Positions 30,972 to 41,100 of a stretch of 64,000 nt of DNA are shown here, piece by piece. Source of the DNA: Rudaeicoccus suwonensis (GTDB lineage: Bacteria; Actinomycetota; Actinomycetes; Actinomycetales; Dermatophilaceae); contig NZ_VIVQ01000001.1 in assembly GCF_007829035.1 (NCBI RefSeq), positions 2,108,001 to 2,172,000 on the forward strand. The letters are read 5' to 3'. Numbering within the stretch: position 1 is the first letter of the stretch; each line of letters starts with the position of its first letter. A model generated the notes under the pieces. It was not told the DNA's origin. It ran no database searches and worked only from the letters and a program-made list of their open reading frames with translations. The translations under genes and the position numbers were made by a program.

Positions 30972-31042
30972 GATGGGGCGCGAGGCGCGGCACCGGGGCC
31001 GGAGACGGCGTCATACGTTCGCTGACTGAATCTCAGCGGGTC

Positions 31043-31080
31043 GTAACGTCGGCGAAACGTGACAGTGATCGCAGAGAAAC
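31043..31080 (+). promoter_or_regulatory. GlnR box upstream of glnA
   Basis: GTAAC (31043), GAAAC (31054), GTGAT (31065) and GAAAC (31076) are each separated by exactly 6 nt. This is the four-element actinobacterial GlnR operator gTnAC-n6-GaAAC repeated twice, with a single mismatch in the third element. It ends 73 bp before the glnA ATG, so glnA is very likely under GlnR control by nitrogen supply. Confidence 0.85.
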
Positions 31081-31153
31081 TGCCCGCGCCTAGGCTCGAC
31101 CACGACGCGAGGCACTGATGCCTGTCGCGTGCACACCGATCGATGGAGGTTTC

Positions 31154-32578
31154 ATGTTCAACACCACTGATGAGGTCTTGAAGTTCATCAAGGACGAAAA
31201 CATCGAGTTCGTCGACGTGCGCTTCTGTGACCTCCCCGGGGTGATGCAGCACTTCAACGTCCCTGCGGCCGGTCTCGACGCGGAGGCTCTGAAGGAAGGC
31301 GCGATGTTCGACGGTTCGTCGATCCGCGGTTTCCAGGCGATCCACGAGTCGGACATGAAGCTCATCGCGGACCCGAAGTCGGCCTACGTCGACCCCTTCC
31401 GCAAGCACAAGACGCTGATCCTGAACTTCTCGATCGTCGACCCGTTCACCGGCGAGGCCTATTCGCGCGACCCGCGCAACATCGCCGCCAAGGCTGAGGC
31501 CTACCTGAAGTCGACCGGCATCGCCGACACCGCGTTCTTCGGCCCGGAGGCCGAGTTCTACATCTTCGACGACGTACGTTTTGAGACCAAGCAGAACGCC
31601 GGCTACTACTACATCGACTCCATCGAGGGCGCCTGGAACACCGGCCGCGAGGAGGAGGGCGGCAACCTGGGTTACAAGCCGCGCTACAAGGGTGGCTACT
31701 TCCCCGTGCCGCCGGTGGACCACATGGCCGACCTGCGCGACGACATCGTCGCCAACCTGGAGAAGGTCGGCCTGACCGTCGAGCGCGCGCACCACGAGGT
31801 GGGCACCGCCGGTCAGCAGGAGATCAACTACACGTTCTCGACGCTGCTGGGCGCGGGCGACGACGTCATGAAGTTCAAGTACGTCGTCAAGAACACCGCC
31901 GTCGAGGCCGGAAAGACCGCGACCTTCATGCCCAAGCCGCTGTTCGGTGACAACGGTTCCGGCATGCACACCCACCAGTCGCTCTGGAAGGACGGCGAGC
32001 CGCTGTTCTACGACGAGAAGGGGTATGGCGGTCTGTCGGACCTGGCCCGTTGGTATGTCGGAGGCCTGCTCAAGCACGCGCCGTCGTTGCTGGCGTTCAC
32101 CAACCCGACCGTCAACTCCTATCACCGTCTGGTGCCGGGCTACGAGGCTCCGGTCAACCTGGTCTACTCCGCCCGCAACCGCTCGGCGTGTATCCGCATC
32201 CCGATCGCGGGCACCTCGCCGAAGGCCAAGCGCATCGAGTTCCGCATCCCCGACCCGTCGGCCAACCCCTACCTGTGCTTCGCGGCGCAGCTGATGGCTG
32301 GCCTGGACGGAATCAAGAACCGCATCGAGCCCCCGGAGCCGGTGGACAAGGACCTCTACGAGCTGCCCCCGGAGGAGCACGCGAACATCGGCCAGGTGCC
32401 GGGCTCGCTGCCGGCCGTGCTCGACGCGCTGGAGGCCGACCACGACTTCCTCACCGAGGGCGACGTCTTCACCGAGGACCTCATCGAGACGTGGATCGAC
32501 TACAAGCGCACCAATGAAGTCGACCCGCTGCGCTTCCGCCCCCACCCGCACGAGTTTGAGCTCTACTACGACATCTGA
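31154..32578 (+). CDS. glnA: Type I glutamine synthetase
   Basis: 474 aa from ATG 31154 (GGAGG 6 nt upstream). GS motifs: [63 protein letters not shown] and [11 protein letters not shown]. The adenylylation Tyr is in [14 protein letters not shown], so this is the regulated GSI-beta form. It makes glutamine from glutamate, ammonia and ATP. It follows a GlnR box and is completed by a strong terminator. Confidence 0.98.
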   Translation: MFNTTDEVLKFIKDENIEFVDVRFCDLPGVMQHFNVPAAGLDAEALKEGAMFDGSSIRGFQAIHESDMKLIADPKSAYVDPFRKHKTLILNFSIVDPFTGEAYSRDPRNIAAKAEAYLKSTGIADTAFFGPEAEFYIFDDVRFETKQNAGYYYIDSIEGAWNTGREEEGGNLGYKPRYKGGYFPVPPVDHMADLRDDIVANLEKVGLTVERAHHEVGTAGQQEINYTFSTLLGAGDDVMKFKYVVKNTAVEAGKTATFMPKPLFGDNGSGMHTHQSLWKDGEPLFYDEKGYGGLSDLARWYVGGLLKHAPSLLAFTNPTVNSYHRLVPGYEAPVNLVYSARNRSACIRIPIAGTSPKAKRIEFRIPDPSANPYLCFAAQLMAGLDGIKNRIEPPEPVDKDLYELPPEEHANIGQVPGSLPAVLDALEADHDFLTEGDVFTEDLIETWIDYKRTNEVDPLRFRPHPHEFELYYDI

Positions 32579-32613
32579 TCGGGGCTTTTAAGCCTCTGTC
32601 AGTAGTGCCGAAG

Positions 32614-32662
32614 CGGCGCCTGCTGTTGGACCGTCTCACGACGATCCCAACAGCAGGCGCCG
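32614..32662 (+). terminator. Intrinsic terminator after glnA
   Basis: A perfect 16-bp stem (32614-32629 with 32647-32662) with a 17-nt loop is followed by TTCTTCGTTG. It lies 36 bp after the glnA stop. Confidence 0.85.
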
Positions 32663-32738
32663 TTCTTCGTTGTCGTGCGTACCCGGTGCACCCCTCCGAA
32701 ATCGCCGCCACGCTGTCCGGGCTGCACACCTTGTGTGC

Positions 32739-33494
32739 ATGACACTCTCCATCCAGTCCCCCGACGAGCTCGTCGCGCTCATCCCTCACTTGCTCGTTTT
32801 CCAGCCCGAAGAGTCGATCGTGTTCCTGCCGTCGCGATCCGAGCTCCCTGCTGCGCGTGTCGACATCCCCACTACGGCTCGCGACCGCGAGGACGTCTGG
32901 CGCTCCATCAGTGACGAGTCCGGTCGACACGCGCAGCCCGGCTCCACAGTCGCGATCGTGTGCATCACGGCCGACCGGAACCAAGCGAATGCCGTCGGCC
33001 TGGACTTCGCCGGACGACTCGCCGACATCGGCATCCAGACGCCGATCCTTCTCTGGGCCGATGACACCCGGTGGGCCGACCTCGACACCGGCGACATGGG
33101 GCTCCAGACCGACGCCGCTCGCGAGAGCGTGGCTGCGATGGCCGTGCTGAGCGGGCAGCCCAGCCGGCCGCGAGCCGGGAGTCGCTGGCTCAGTCTCTTG
33201 TCGGCGACCGCGAACCCGTGGCGGCACTGCTGCCTGAGACTCGCGAGGCCGCCGCCGAGGAGCACAGGGCCGGTCGAAGGCCGGTGGGCCGTCGCCCGCG
33301 TGCAGCGCTTCCAACGCGACGGCGTCAGACTCTCCGACTCCGACGCAGCACGACTGCTGGTCGCGGTCGAGAACGTTCCGGTTCGCGACCGCCTCTGGCT
33401 CGACATGAACCAGGCGAACTCCGGTTCCCACGTCGCGCTCTGGGCCGACGTCTTCCACAACGTCGATCTGGAGATTCATGCAGGCTTTAAATGA
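32739..33494 (+). pseudogene. DUF4192 family gene, internally frameshifted and 3'-truncated
   Basis: From ATG 32739 the product matches DUF4192 (SPDELVALIPHLLVFQPEES, then IVFLPSRSELPAARVDIP). Between about 33,165 and 33,285 the good reading moves to another frame, giving SRESLAQSLVGDREPVAALL, then PETREAAAEEHRA, and then returns to RFQRDGVRLSDSDAARLLVA. Two compensating indels are implied. The end NQANSGSHVALWADVFHNVD should continue for roughly another 100 residues in this family, but runs out within ten codons, where the NERD gene begins. Broken gene marking the left edge of the island. Confidence 0.75.
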
Positions 33495-34349
33495 GTCGCG
33501 ACTGTCTGCCGCACCGCCGGGACATCGACCGACCCATCGGCTTCGGCAAGCATCTTCGCGAGCCGCTTCGGCCACAGGGCGTGGACACCTCGCGTCGTGA
33601 ACGCTCCGCCGATCAACGGCCACTCGGCCTCAACGAAGCACAGTGCGCCGGTCACGGGGACGTCGCCGACGAGCCCCCTGACGAGGTCGATCTGCTTGAG
33701 GACTCCGTCGACGAGCTTGGTGCAGTCACGTCGACCAACCAGCACCTTCTCGACCCTCGGCCGCAGGATGCCGCCCTCCATGCGCAGCTCGGGCTTGCCC
33801 TTGTTTCGCTTGGCGTCAATGACCCAGATGCCGGCAGTCTTGACCGCGATGTGGTCGATGTTGGCCTTCGTGCCGGGGATGCGTCGGTCGTGCAGGACCG
33901 CGATCGACTCCGACACCAGCGAGTCAAGCCACGCGCCCAGACGTTCCTCGCCGACCGCGCCAGTCGCCCATGCCTTGGTGCTCTGCTTCTCGTCTGAGAG
34001 TGCCACCGCGATTCCGCCGAGCTTGCCCCGCTTCTGGCGCAGCCGTTCCTCGTCCTTGGCCTTGCGACGCTCGTACACACGCCGAGCGGACGATCCCGCC
34101 ACGCCGGCATCAAGTTCAGAGACGGGCTTGACCGATGCCGACTCGTTCTCGACCGCCACGTCACCTTCGTCGGTGGCGACGTCGGATGGACACTCGACGC
34201 AGCGCACAGTCTTGGTTGTTCGCTCGTAGATTGCAGTCTGCCCGAGCAGGCAGGTCACGCCCGCAGAGACGACAGGCCCCGGCGTATCGGGGCTTTATCC
34301 GCTTGTCATCAGACCCCGGACGAGAGTCCGGTGTGGTCATCTCGGCCAT
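33476..34349 (-). pseudogene. NERD-domain protein with zinc ribbon, frameshifted
   Basis: The main frame (34258-33476) holds a NERD nuclease-related domain: TGAVGEERLGAWLDSL, HDRRIPGTKANIDHIAVKTA and GIWVIDAKRNKGKPELR, where D-H and DAK form the predicted catalytic core. The gene really starts at ATG 34349 in another frame (MAEMTTPDSRPGSDDKRIKP), whose CRLCGRDLPA supplies the first zinc-ribbon pair. A one-base shift near 34,247 is needed to join it to GQTAIYERTTKTVRCVEC with the second pair. The start overlaps the LmuB stop, so it is the last gene of the operon. Could be a sequencing error. Confidence 0.75.
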
Positions 34350-36301
34350 CACTCAGCGGCCGAGTCTTCAGTAGCACCCTCGGGACTTCCGATAAGCCGG
34401 GCTTCCTGAGACAGGGTAAGGACGATGCTGTCGGACAATTCGTCCGCTACCTTCGGTGGCAGGTCGTTGTCGACAATGATGAGTTGGAGCTGTTCGCCGT
34501 ACTCGTTCGCGATCTCATCGAAGAGCTTGTACATGTCGACGATCCGGTCACCCTCCAAGCCCTCCTTCCCGGAGTTGGCAGACACGCCGTCAAGGATCAG
34601 CAGGCCTGGCATATTGAGCCCTCGGTCAATCGCCACGGTGTGGTGGGCAAGCGCGTGGGCAACGTTCACCAGCGTCTTCAGGCCCTGGCTGGAGAGTTCG
34701 TCGAAGGTGCGGGTGCTGACCTCTGGGAGGTACGTCGTTCTGTTGATCTTGACGGTCAATAGGTCACCCAACTGGGGCACATGTAGGCGCGTGAGGTAGT
34801 CGACTACCCGCTTCTCAAGGGCTTCGATGTTGTCGTCGGCGGCCGCAACGCTCGTGCTGTGGGCTTCGATTTGCGCCTCAAGCTCAAGCTTGCGCTCACG
34901 CAGCCCGTCGAGGTATCCGGACTGGTCGGACTGCCGGTCCACCAACATTAGGTAGCGCTTGATCCACTCGACGTTGGCTTCCACTGTTGCTGTTTCTGCG
35001 GCAACGCTCTGCAACGCGGCCGCCTGTGCCGAGACGAACTCACTCGTGAGGTGGTTCAACCGATCCGAAAGAGTGGCCAGCGCTCCTGCTGTGTCCTCCT
35101 CGCTTAGCCGTAGCTCCTCCAAGGTCTTCGTCCGCTCAGAGATGAGCTGGTCCGTCTCGGCGATCTGAGACGTGACACGGTCCTGCTCCCTGATGAGCGC
35201 GTCGCGGTCAGGTGCTGACGTTGGTTCGGGCTGCTCGCAGAGGTAGCAGATGGGACTCTCAGTTCGGTGCTGGTCGACATCCTGCCCACACCGGGGACAG
35301 ACGACGAAGTCGAAGTCGACCATCCACTCGTCGGCCACGATGGACCGGGTCAATCGCTTCGAGAGGCTCACGAGTTGGCGCTTGAGTTCTCCGAGATCGC
35401 GAAGTTGTGCTTGATGCTGCCGGATCTCGGCGCGGACTTTGTCGAGGCCTTCCCGTGAGTCGAGGAGAGCCGTTCGTGTTCGGCCAATCTCATCGCCCGG
35501 CTCCACGTTGCCTGCCGCGCCGAGGTTTGCGGCTTGTGATCGAAGCTCGGCCAGCCGGGCCTCTTGGCTCGATAGCTGCGCCTCCAACTCATCAGGCTTG
35601 CCGATGGTGGTGCCAGCAAGGAACTGGCGAATGACCTCGGCTTCGCTTTCGGATGCACGAATCTCAAGGTCGATCCTGCGCAGGCTCGCGGCGAGGTTCG
35701 CCATCTCCTCGTCGTAGAGGCCATAGGCAATCTCGAAGACCCAGCGGCGCTTGAGATCACGGAATGGATGCCTGTGTCCAAAGACCTGCGTGTCCAGGTC
35801 GTCGCCCGTGACGATGCAGTACAGGAGCCAGTCGTTGATAGTTACTGGCGACAGTTCGTTGGTGGGCTCGCGTCGAGCCCGTGGAACGGAAACGATCGGC
35901 AGAGCGAGCTGATCCAGGAGGAAGTCGCCGTAGCCGCGCTGACCGCCCGCCGGCAGCCGTGCTGCGATGCTCTCGGCGCCGGCGACGTCTGGAATGGACG
36001 CGACCTCGACCGGTGTGTCGTTGGTCGTGACCATCGGCCTGTAGACGTTCCAGAACGTCGCTCCGAGGAGCACCTTCCCTCTGATCGCGCGCACGGCGGT
36101 GGTCTCCGGCGGCAAGTTGTTCGGAATGCTGCCCAGAAGAGCGTGAATCAGCCGAATGAGCGTGGTCTTGCCGGTCGTGATGTCTCCACGGACGAGATTG
36201 AGGCCAGGCTGGAACGTCACCGCGCGGGCGCCTCCGACGAGGTCGATCTCATTGAGCCGAAGATCGTGAAGCTGTGCCGCTTCGGTTTGCTTGTCGGTCA
36301 T
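34349..36301 (-). CDS. lmuB: Lamassu-like SMC ATPase (LmuB) with zinc hook
   Basis: 650 aa from ATG 36301 (GAGGAG upstream; overlaps the previous stop). Walker A GDITTGKTTLIRL at residues 39-46; long coiled coils at ~200-320 and ~360-540; between them CPRC (335-338) and CYLC (352-355), a Rad50-like zinc hook. Near the C terminus are FDELSSQGLKTLVNVAHALA (signature-like) and MPGLLILDGVSANSG (Walker B, ending DG rather than DE). Small SMC ATPases with a hook are the sensor of Lamassu and ABC-three-component defence. Neighbours give the matching nuclease and middle protein. Confidence 0.78.
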   Translation of the reverse strand: MTDKQTEAAQLHDLRLNEIDLVGGARAVTFQPGLNLVRGDITTGKTTLIRLIHALLGSIPNNLPPETTAVRAIRGKVLLGATFWNVYRPMVTTNDTPVEVASIPDVAGAESIAARLPAGGQRGYGDFLLDQLALPIVSVPRARREPTNELSPVTINDWLLYCIVTGDDLDTQVFGHRHPFRDLKRRWVFEIAYGLYDEEMANLAASLRRIDLEIRASESEAEVIRQFLAGTTIGKPDELEAQLSSQEARLAELRSQAANLGAAGNVEPGDEIGRTRTALLDSREGLDKVRAEIRQHQAQLRDLGELKRQLVSLSKRLTRSIVADEWMVDFDFVVCPRCGQDVDQHRTESPICYLCEQPEPTSAPDRDALIREQDRVTSQIAETDQLISERTKTLEELRLSEEDTAGALATLSDRLNHLTSEFVSAQAAALQSVAAETATVEANVEWIKRYLMLVDRQSDQSGYLDGLRERKLELEAQIEAHSTSVAAADDNIEALEKRVVDYLTRLHVPQLGDLLTVKINRTTYLPEVSTRTFDELSSQGLKTLVNVAHALAHHTVAIDRGLNMPGLLILDGVSANSGKEGLEGDRIVDMYKLFDEIANEYGEQLQLIIVDNDLPPKVADELSDSIVLTLSQEARLIGSPEGATEDSAAE

Positions 36302-36876
36302 GTGAGCTCCTCGTGCCACGTTGCATCCGCCACCTCGGGGAGGTCGTAGAGCATCTTCTTGAGTGATTCCCCTGTGAGGTCGAGGTGGCGGCGCAGCAGC
36401 ATGATCCGTCCGACCATGTCCTCGAAGGCTCCGTCCTCCTTGAAATGGTCGGCTAGCGCCGCCCCAGATTCGGTGGTGCGGTAGCCGAGGGCGTTGGTTC
36501 CTTCGGCGGGCACCACCTCGATCAGCCCGCGCCCCACCAGGGAGCCGAGCACTGCGAAGTAGCTCGGGTCCCAAGGGCCGTACCGATATCGCATCATCCG
36601 GGACTCCAGCGGGCTGTCCTGTCGGTCGAGCGCTTCACGATCTGCCTCGCGCAGTCCGCGGCTTGCGAGCACAGTTGCGAGATAGCGCGGATACCGCAGC
36701 AGGAAGTCGAGCTTAGCAAGCTTGACTCGGCCCTCCAGGGTGCGTGGACCGGTGGTCTTTCGGCTGAACCCGTCGATCAGCAGGAGAACTCTCGCCTCTG
36801 CTTCGCGCGAGGCCCGAAAACTCGCTCGCCTCGCGTTCGAGGAGTCAGTGCGCGCGGCACGGTCATCAGCGCTCAT
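36298..36876 (-). CDS. lmuC: Lamassu-like middle component (LmuC)
   Basis: 192 aa from ATG 36876, overlapping the nuclease stop by ATGA and the SMC start by 4 bp. The protein is helical with RVKLAKLDFLLRYPRYLATV, RMMRYRYGPWDPSYFAVLGS and LIEVVPAEGTNALGYRTTES, a winged-helix-like feel. No enzyme motif is seen. Size and position between a Cap4-type nuclease and an SMC ATPase match the LmuC / ABC-3C middle component. The call rests mainly on synteny. Confidence 0.65.
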   Translation of the reverse strand: MSADDRAARTDSSNARRASFRASREAEARVLLLIDGFSRKTTGPRTLEGRVKLAKLDFLLRYPRYLATVLASRGLREADREALDRQDSPLESRMMRYRYGPWDPSYFAVLGSLVGRGLIEVVPAEGTNALGYRTTESGAALADHFKEDGAFEDMVGRIMLLRRHLDLTGESLKKMLYDLPEVADATWHEELT

Positions 36877-38096
36877 GACACCCCCCACGCGAACCGGCAT
36901 TGGTCAGAGACGCCGCACAGATGTCCGATGACGAGCCGGTGATCGCGGTTGTAGAGGCCGTCAACGTCGAGAGCTGCGGTATTCGCCACACCGCTCATGA
37001 GGGTGTGGAAGATCTGTTCGGCGGGCCGCTGGATGGTCAACCCGTTCGACTCCGCCAAGGAAGCAATGGACCCGGCTGCGGCGAGCAGGCGTGTGTCCAG
37101 CGCGACCTCGTTCTCTGCCGTCATGGCGCCGGACGCTCGTGCCCCAGTCGCGGCGACATTGGCTTCGGCTCGTGCCAACAAGGCGCTCTTGACGGTTTCC
37201 TCGGAGGCGCCCGCCCGAATTAGCTTGAGTTCCAAGACGCTTGCCTCACCGGCCGCAGCGCGCGCGAGAAGGTCCTGATCAGTGTCAGCCGCGAGAGGGG
37301 GACACAGAGCACGAAGCTGATGGGCGGAAAGTGTCTGTGCGGCGATCTCGCCCCACACGTCAGGATCCGCTGGCACGCTCCGCGCGGACTGCATCGCGGC
37401 TCGGACGCTCTGCGGGGTTGCGCTACTGCTCTGTGCCGCGACAGCGGCCTGGAGCAAGGACTCGTAGAGTCGTTCGACCTGCTGCATCGACTGACCCGGC
37501 CAGATCGCGCCGATGAGCCGAATGATGACGGCATCCACTGTCGGGCGGGCGGGTTGTTGGCAGTGGATCGAGAGGCGTTGGAGGAAGTCGGTCAGCTTTG
37601 CACCCGCGAGACCGAAGGCGCGGATCTTTTTCTTGATGTCATCCGATGCGGAGCTTGGGTTGGAGAAGAAATCGGATGTCGCCTTCTGTTCCGACGGTGG
37701 CCCCTCCAACCAGACCTCGAACCTCGACTGGCTGAGGATTCCGGCCTCTTCCGCGAGCTTGTAGGAAGCGACGAGCTTCTCGATGGCGTGCCCGGACTCG
37801 CAGATTCTGGCGGCGCTCCATGAGCCCTTGTCACGGGTCTTGAGTTGCGCGAAGCGATAACCACTGGTCTCGACGATTGCGAGATCCTCGACGTGTTCGC
37901 ACACCACAGCCAGAACGCCAGATTCGGCGAGTACACCGAGCCAGGACCTGATCGCCAACTTGGCCTGCCAGACGTAGCGCTCGAAGGTGTCGATCCCCGT
38001 GGGGTCTGAAGCAAGACCCGTGAACGCGGCGAGGTTCTCCGGAACCTGCGGCCCAGAGGCTTCTTCCACACCACTCGCGGCCTCGTCCGTTGACAT
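36873..38096 (-). CDS. lmuA: Cap4-type dsDNA nuclease effector (LmuA-like)
   Basis: 407 aa. The N-terminal ~100 residues match a DUF4297/Cap4 nuclease: GIDTFERYVWQAKLAIRSWL, VLAVVCEHVEDLAIVETSGY and RFAQLKTRDKGSW, where an acidic residue in EHVED/VET and Q-L-K (residues 84-86) make the PD-(D/E)XK-like centre. The rest is helical and probably the interaction part. In Lamassu the nuclease is held by the SMC complex and freed by foreign DNA ends. It begins 16 bp after the DUF499 gene. Confidence 0.75.
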   Translation of the reverse strand: MSTDEAASGVEEASGPQVPENLAAFTGLASDPTGIDTFERYVWQAKLAIRSWLGVLAESGVLAVVCEHVEDLAIVETSGYRFAQLKTRDKGSWSAARICESGHAIEKLVASYKLAEEAGILSQSRFEVWLEGPPSEQKATSDFFSNPSSASDDIKKKIRAFGLAGAKLTDFLQRLSIHCQQPARPTVDAVIIRLIGAIWPGQSMQQVERLYESLLQAAVAAQSSSATPQSVRAAMQSARSVPADPDVWGEIAAQTLSAHQLRALCPPLAADTDQDLLARAAAGEASVLELKLIRAGASEETVKSALLARAEANVAATGARASGAMTAENEVALDTRLLAAAGSIASLAESNGLTIQRPAEQIFHTLMSGVANTAALDVDGLYNRDHRLVIGHLCGVSDQCRFAWGVS

Positions 38097-38111
38097 CCCC
38101 AGGCCCTGGAA

Positions 38112-41100
38112 TCAGCTTTCCTCGAAGCCCGACTGATCGAACTTGAGGGTCTTGGCGTTCTCCGACACGGTGCGGACCTTGCCATCTCCGAAGCCAGCCG
38201 TGTTGGTGGCTTCGATCTCGATCCGAATGGTCAGCTCGGTGCCGTCGTCGGCGCGAAGGTTGGCGATGACTTCGTCGGCGATGTTCTTGAAGTCCATCGC
38301 GATCTTGTCGGAGTTGAGGGTCTTCACTCCGTAGAAGCGAGTCTTGGGCTTGGGGAAGAAGACGTCGACCTTGGGAGCCTTCGGATCGAAAGGTGTCGTA
38401 CCGCCGTTCTTCTCGACCAGTTCGGCGAGCTTCTCCTCGGCGGTCGACTTCGGTGCCGACTCTTCCTCGATCTGCTTGGTGGCAACCTCCGGCTTCACCA
38501 ACAGCAACGTGTCCGTCGTCGCGGGCGGGAGTGACTTCCCATCGGTGGTGGGCACCCATAGCCCGATGTAGCGTCCGGTGGTCTCGTCGTAGCCGGTCGC
38601 GAGGGCGAAGGCGTCGGTCTGCCAGATCATTGGCATGTCGATCACGCCCTCGTTGAGCACCTTCCGGTCGCGCAGGCGCGGCATGTACGGGTACTGTGAG
38701 TACAAGCCCCAGAGTGCGCCGAGGGAGACGTGGCCGTCCTTCCATATCTGCGGCACCTTGCTGATCGCCAACCGGATGTTTGCAGCGGCCTGACGAGTGG
38801 AGAGGTCTCCGTCGTTGCCGAGGCGGCGTGAGACCCGCTCGGCGAGCGACTCAGAATGGCCCTCGACCTTGGTCTCACGGATCAGGAACGGCGATCCCGG
38901 GTCGGGCTGGGTCGGCACGAGCGCCCAGGTGAACGTTTGCAACAGGCGCGCAGTCACGGTCTGGTCAGCCTGATCGCGGCGCTGGGCGGCCTGGTTCTTC
39001 TGGTTCTGGGTGAGGTCGAGGTCGACTTCGTTGTCCAGGACGTGCTTCCAGCCGAGGTAGTCACGAGTCGCGGCGTTCAGTTCTTCGAGCCGTGCCTCAT
39101 CGGCCGCGAGATAGACGACGGTGTTGCGGTTCGTCCGATTGGCACTGCCTCGCTGCTCGGTCGCCTTCTGCGCGAACGCCTTGGCCTCCGACTCGGTCTT
39201 GCCCTTGTGTGCGACCTTCGGGTGAAGGATCACCAACCGAGCCTCGTCGGTGTCAGGGATGTCGGCGTTGGACTCCGGGCACACATGCACGCCAGCGAAG
39301 TCACCCCGCGTCCGTCCTTGGCCCTGGAGACGTCGGACGATCTCGGCCCACACGTCCTCCGGGTGGAGACGCTCCGCCTGGTCCTTGGCTGTGCGGGTGA
39401 TGTTGGGCTGGAGGTCGTACCAATACTTACCCGACCCCGAGTAGAAGTACGTCGCACGGTCACCGAGCTGCGTCAGCGCGGCGTGGAAGTTACCCGGGAC
39501 GTCACCGGGGACCGCGGTGCCGAGGAACACCCGCTGGGTGCCGATGCCCTTGTGCGTCGAACCGGGCGCGATCGTCGGGGCCGCACCGAAGAACACTGTG
39601 CGAGCGAGACGCTTCGTGAGTGCGCGCTGCCCGAACAGCGGCTTCTCCTTGTCGATTCGACCGGGCTCGGAGTTCGAGCCATCGACGTCGGCGTCGATGA
39701 TCGTCTTCCATGAGTCCTGCAGGTACTGGGTCAGCTCGGCATTCACGTTGGCGGTTGCGAGCGGGATCGACCCCGGCATGATCAGTGGCGAAGCGTCCTC
39801 GCCGGTCCACAGGGCGTGGATCACGGTGCTCATCAGCCGCAGCACACCGCGAGTGCGCTGGAAGCGTTCGAGCGACGACCATTCCTCGTAGAGGGTGTCG
39901 AACATCTCCGGGTGGATGGGATAGGTGCGCTTGATGCGGTCTTCGTACGACCCGTCGCGTGCCTCGCGCGGGAAGTCGTCGGTGTACTTGCGGTACATCT
40001 CGACGTACGCGCGCGCAGTTGCTCCGATCGACGCCAGCGCGGCGGCGTTAGGCTGCTTGAAGAGCCGCTGCTTCACGATGTGGTACGCCTCGTCCGATGA
40101 CGCTGGCCGCCACTGATCAGCGACACGGCGAACGACATTCTGGAGTCGCTTGAGTGCTTCCAACCCGTTTGCTCCGCCGACCTCCTCGGCGTTACCGGCG
40201 GCGATCTTGTCGCCGCTGTCGCCGCTCTCAGACGCAGGGATCGAGATGGCGAGCAGGACGCCCGAAGTTCCCTTGGCTGCCTCGGTGAGGGACTGCGCGA
40301 AGGTGAACTGGTCGTCGAACGTGCCGCCAGCCAAGTCGTCCCGGCCGACGAGCGACCGCGCATACGCCACCCATTCGTCGATGAGGATGACCGCTGGGGC
40401 GTACTTGTGGAGCAGGTCGTGGAGGCTCTCCCCAGGGTGGGTGCGATCGGCGTCAGCTTGGGCGACGAGCGCGAACGCCTCCGCGCCACCGAGCTGCCAC
40501 GCCAGCTCGCCCCAGATGGTGTTGACCTGCGTGCCGTCCGCCTTGGTCACACCCGACGGGCTGAAATGGTTGCCGACGATTGCGACGCGGTTGACCTTGT
40601 CGCCCTTGTAGCCGCTGGCTAGGAGCAATTCCTGGGTCTCCTGCGGGAACTGGCCCACAGGAAGCCCGGCCGCAACGTGCCACAGGGAGAGCATTGAGTG
40701 GGTCTTGCCGCCACCGAAGTTGGTCTGGAGGTTGATGACCGGTGAGACGTTCTCGTCGCCGGAGAAGCGCCGGACCGCACGACCGATCAGGTCGCTCAAC
40801 CCTTCTGTGAGGTAAGTGCGCTTGAAGAACTCCACCGGGTCGGCATAGTCGGAGTCCGCCTCGCCCCCGCTGGCGACCTTGTAGAGGTCGGCCGCGAACT
40901 CAGACGCGTGAAAGTTGCCGGTCGCGACGTCGTCGTGGGGCTGCAACACCTCGCGCCAGGGCTTGAGCCCGCCAATGGCTTCGGGGTTGTCGACCGCGGC
41001 CTTCAAGACCTTCTTGTCGTCGCGGTCGGCGGTCACGCGGCGGAGGTTGAGTCGGACCGCCTTGACTGCCTCGGTCTCGGCGGGTTTGCCAAGCAACGTC

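Noticed and set aside
30944-32551. 535-codon open frame on the minus strand
   Set aside because: Exact complement of glnA, which has every glutamine synthetase motif.
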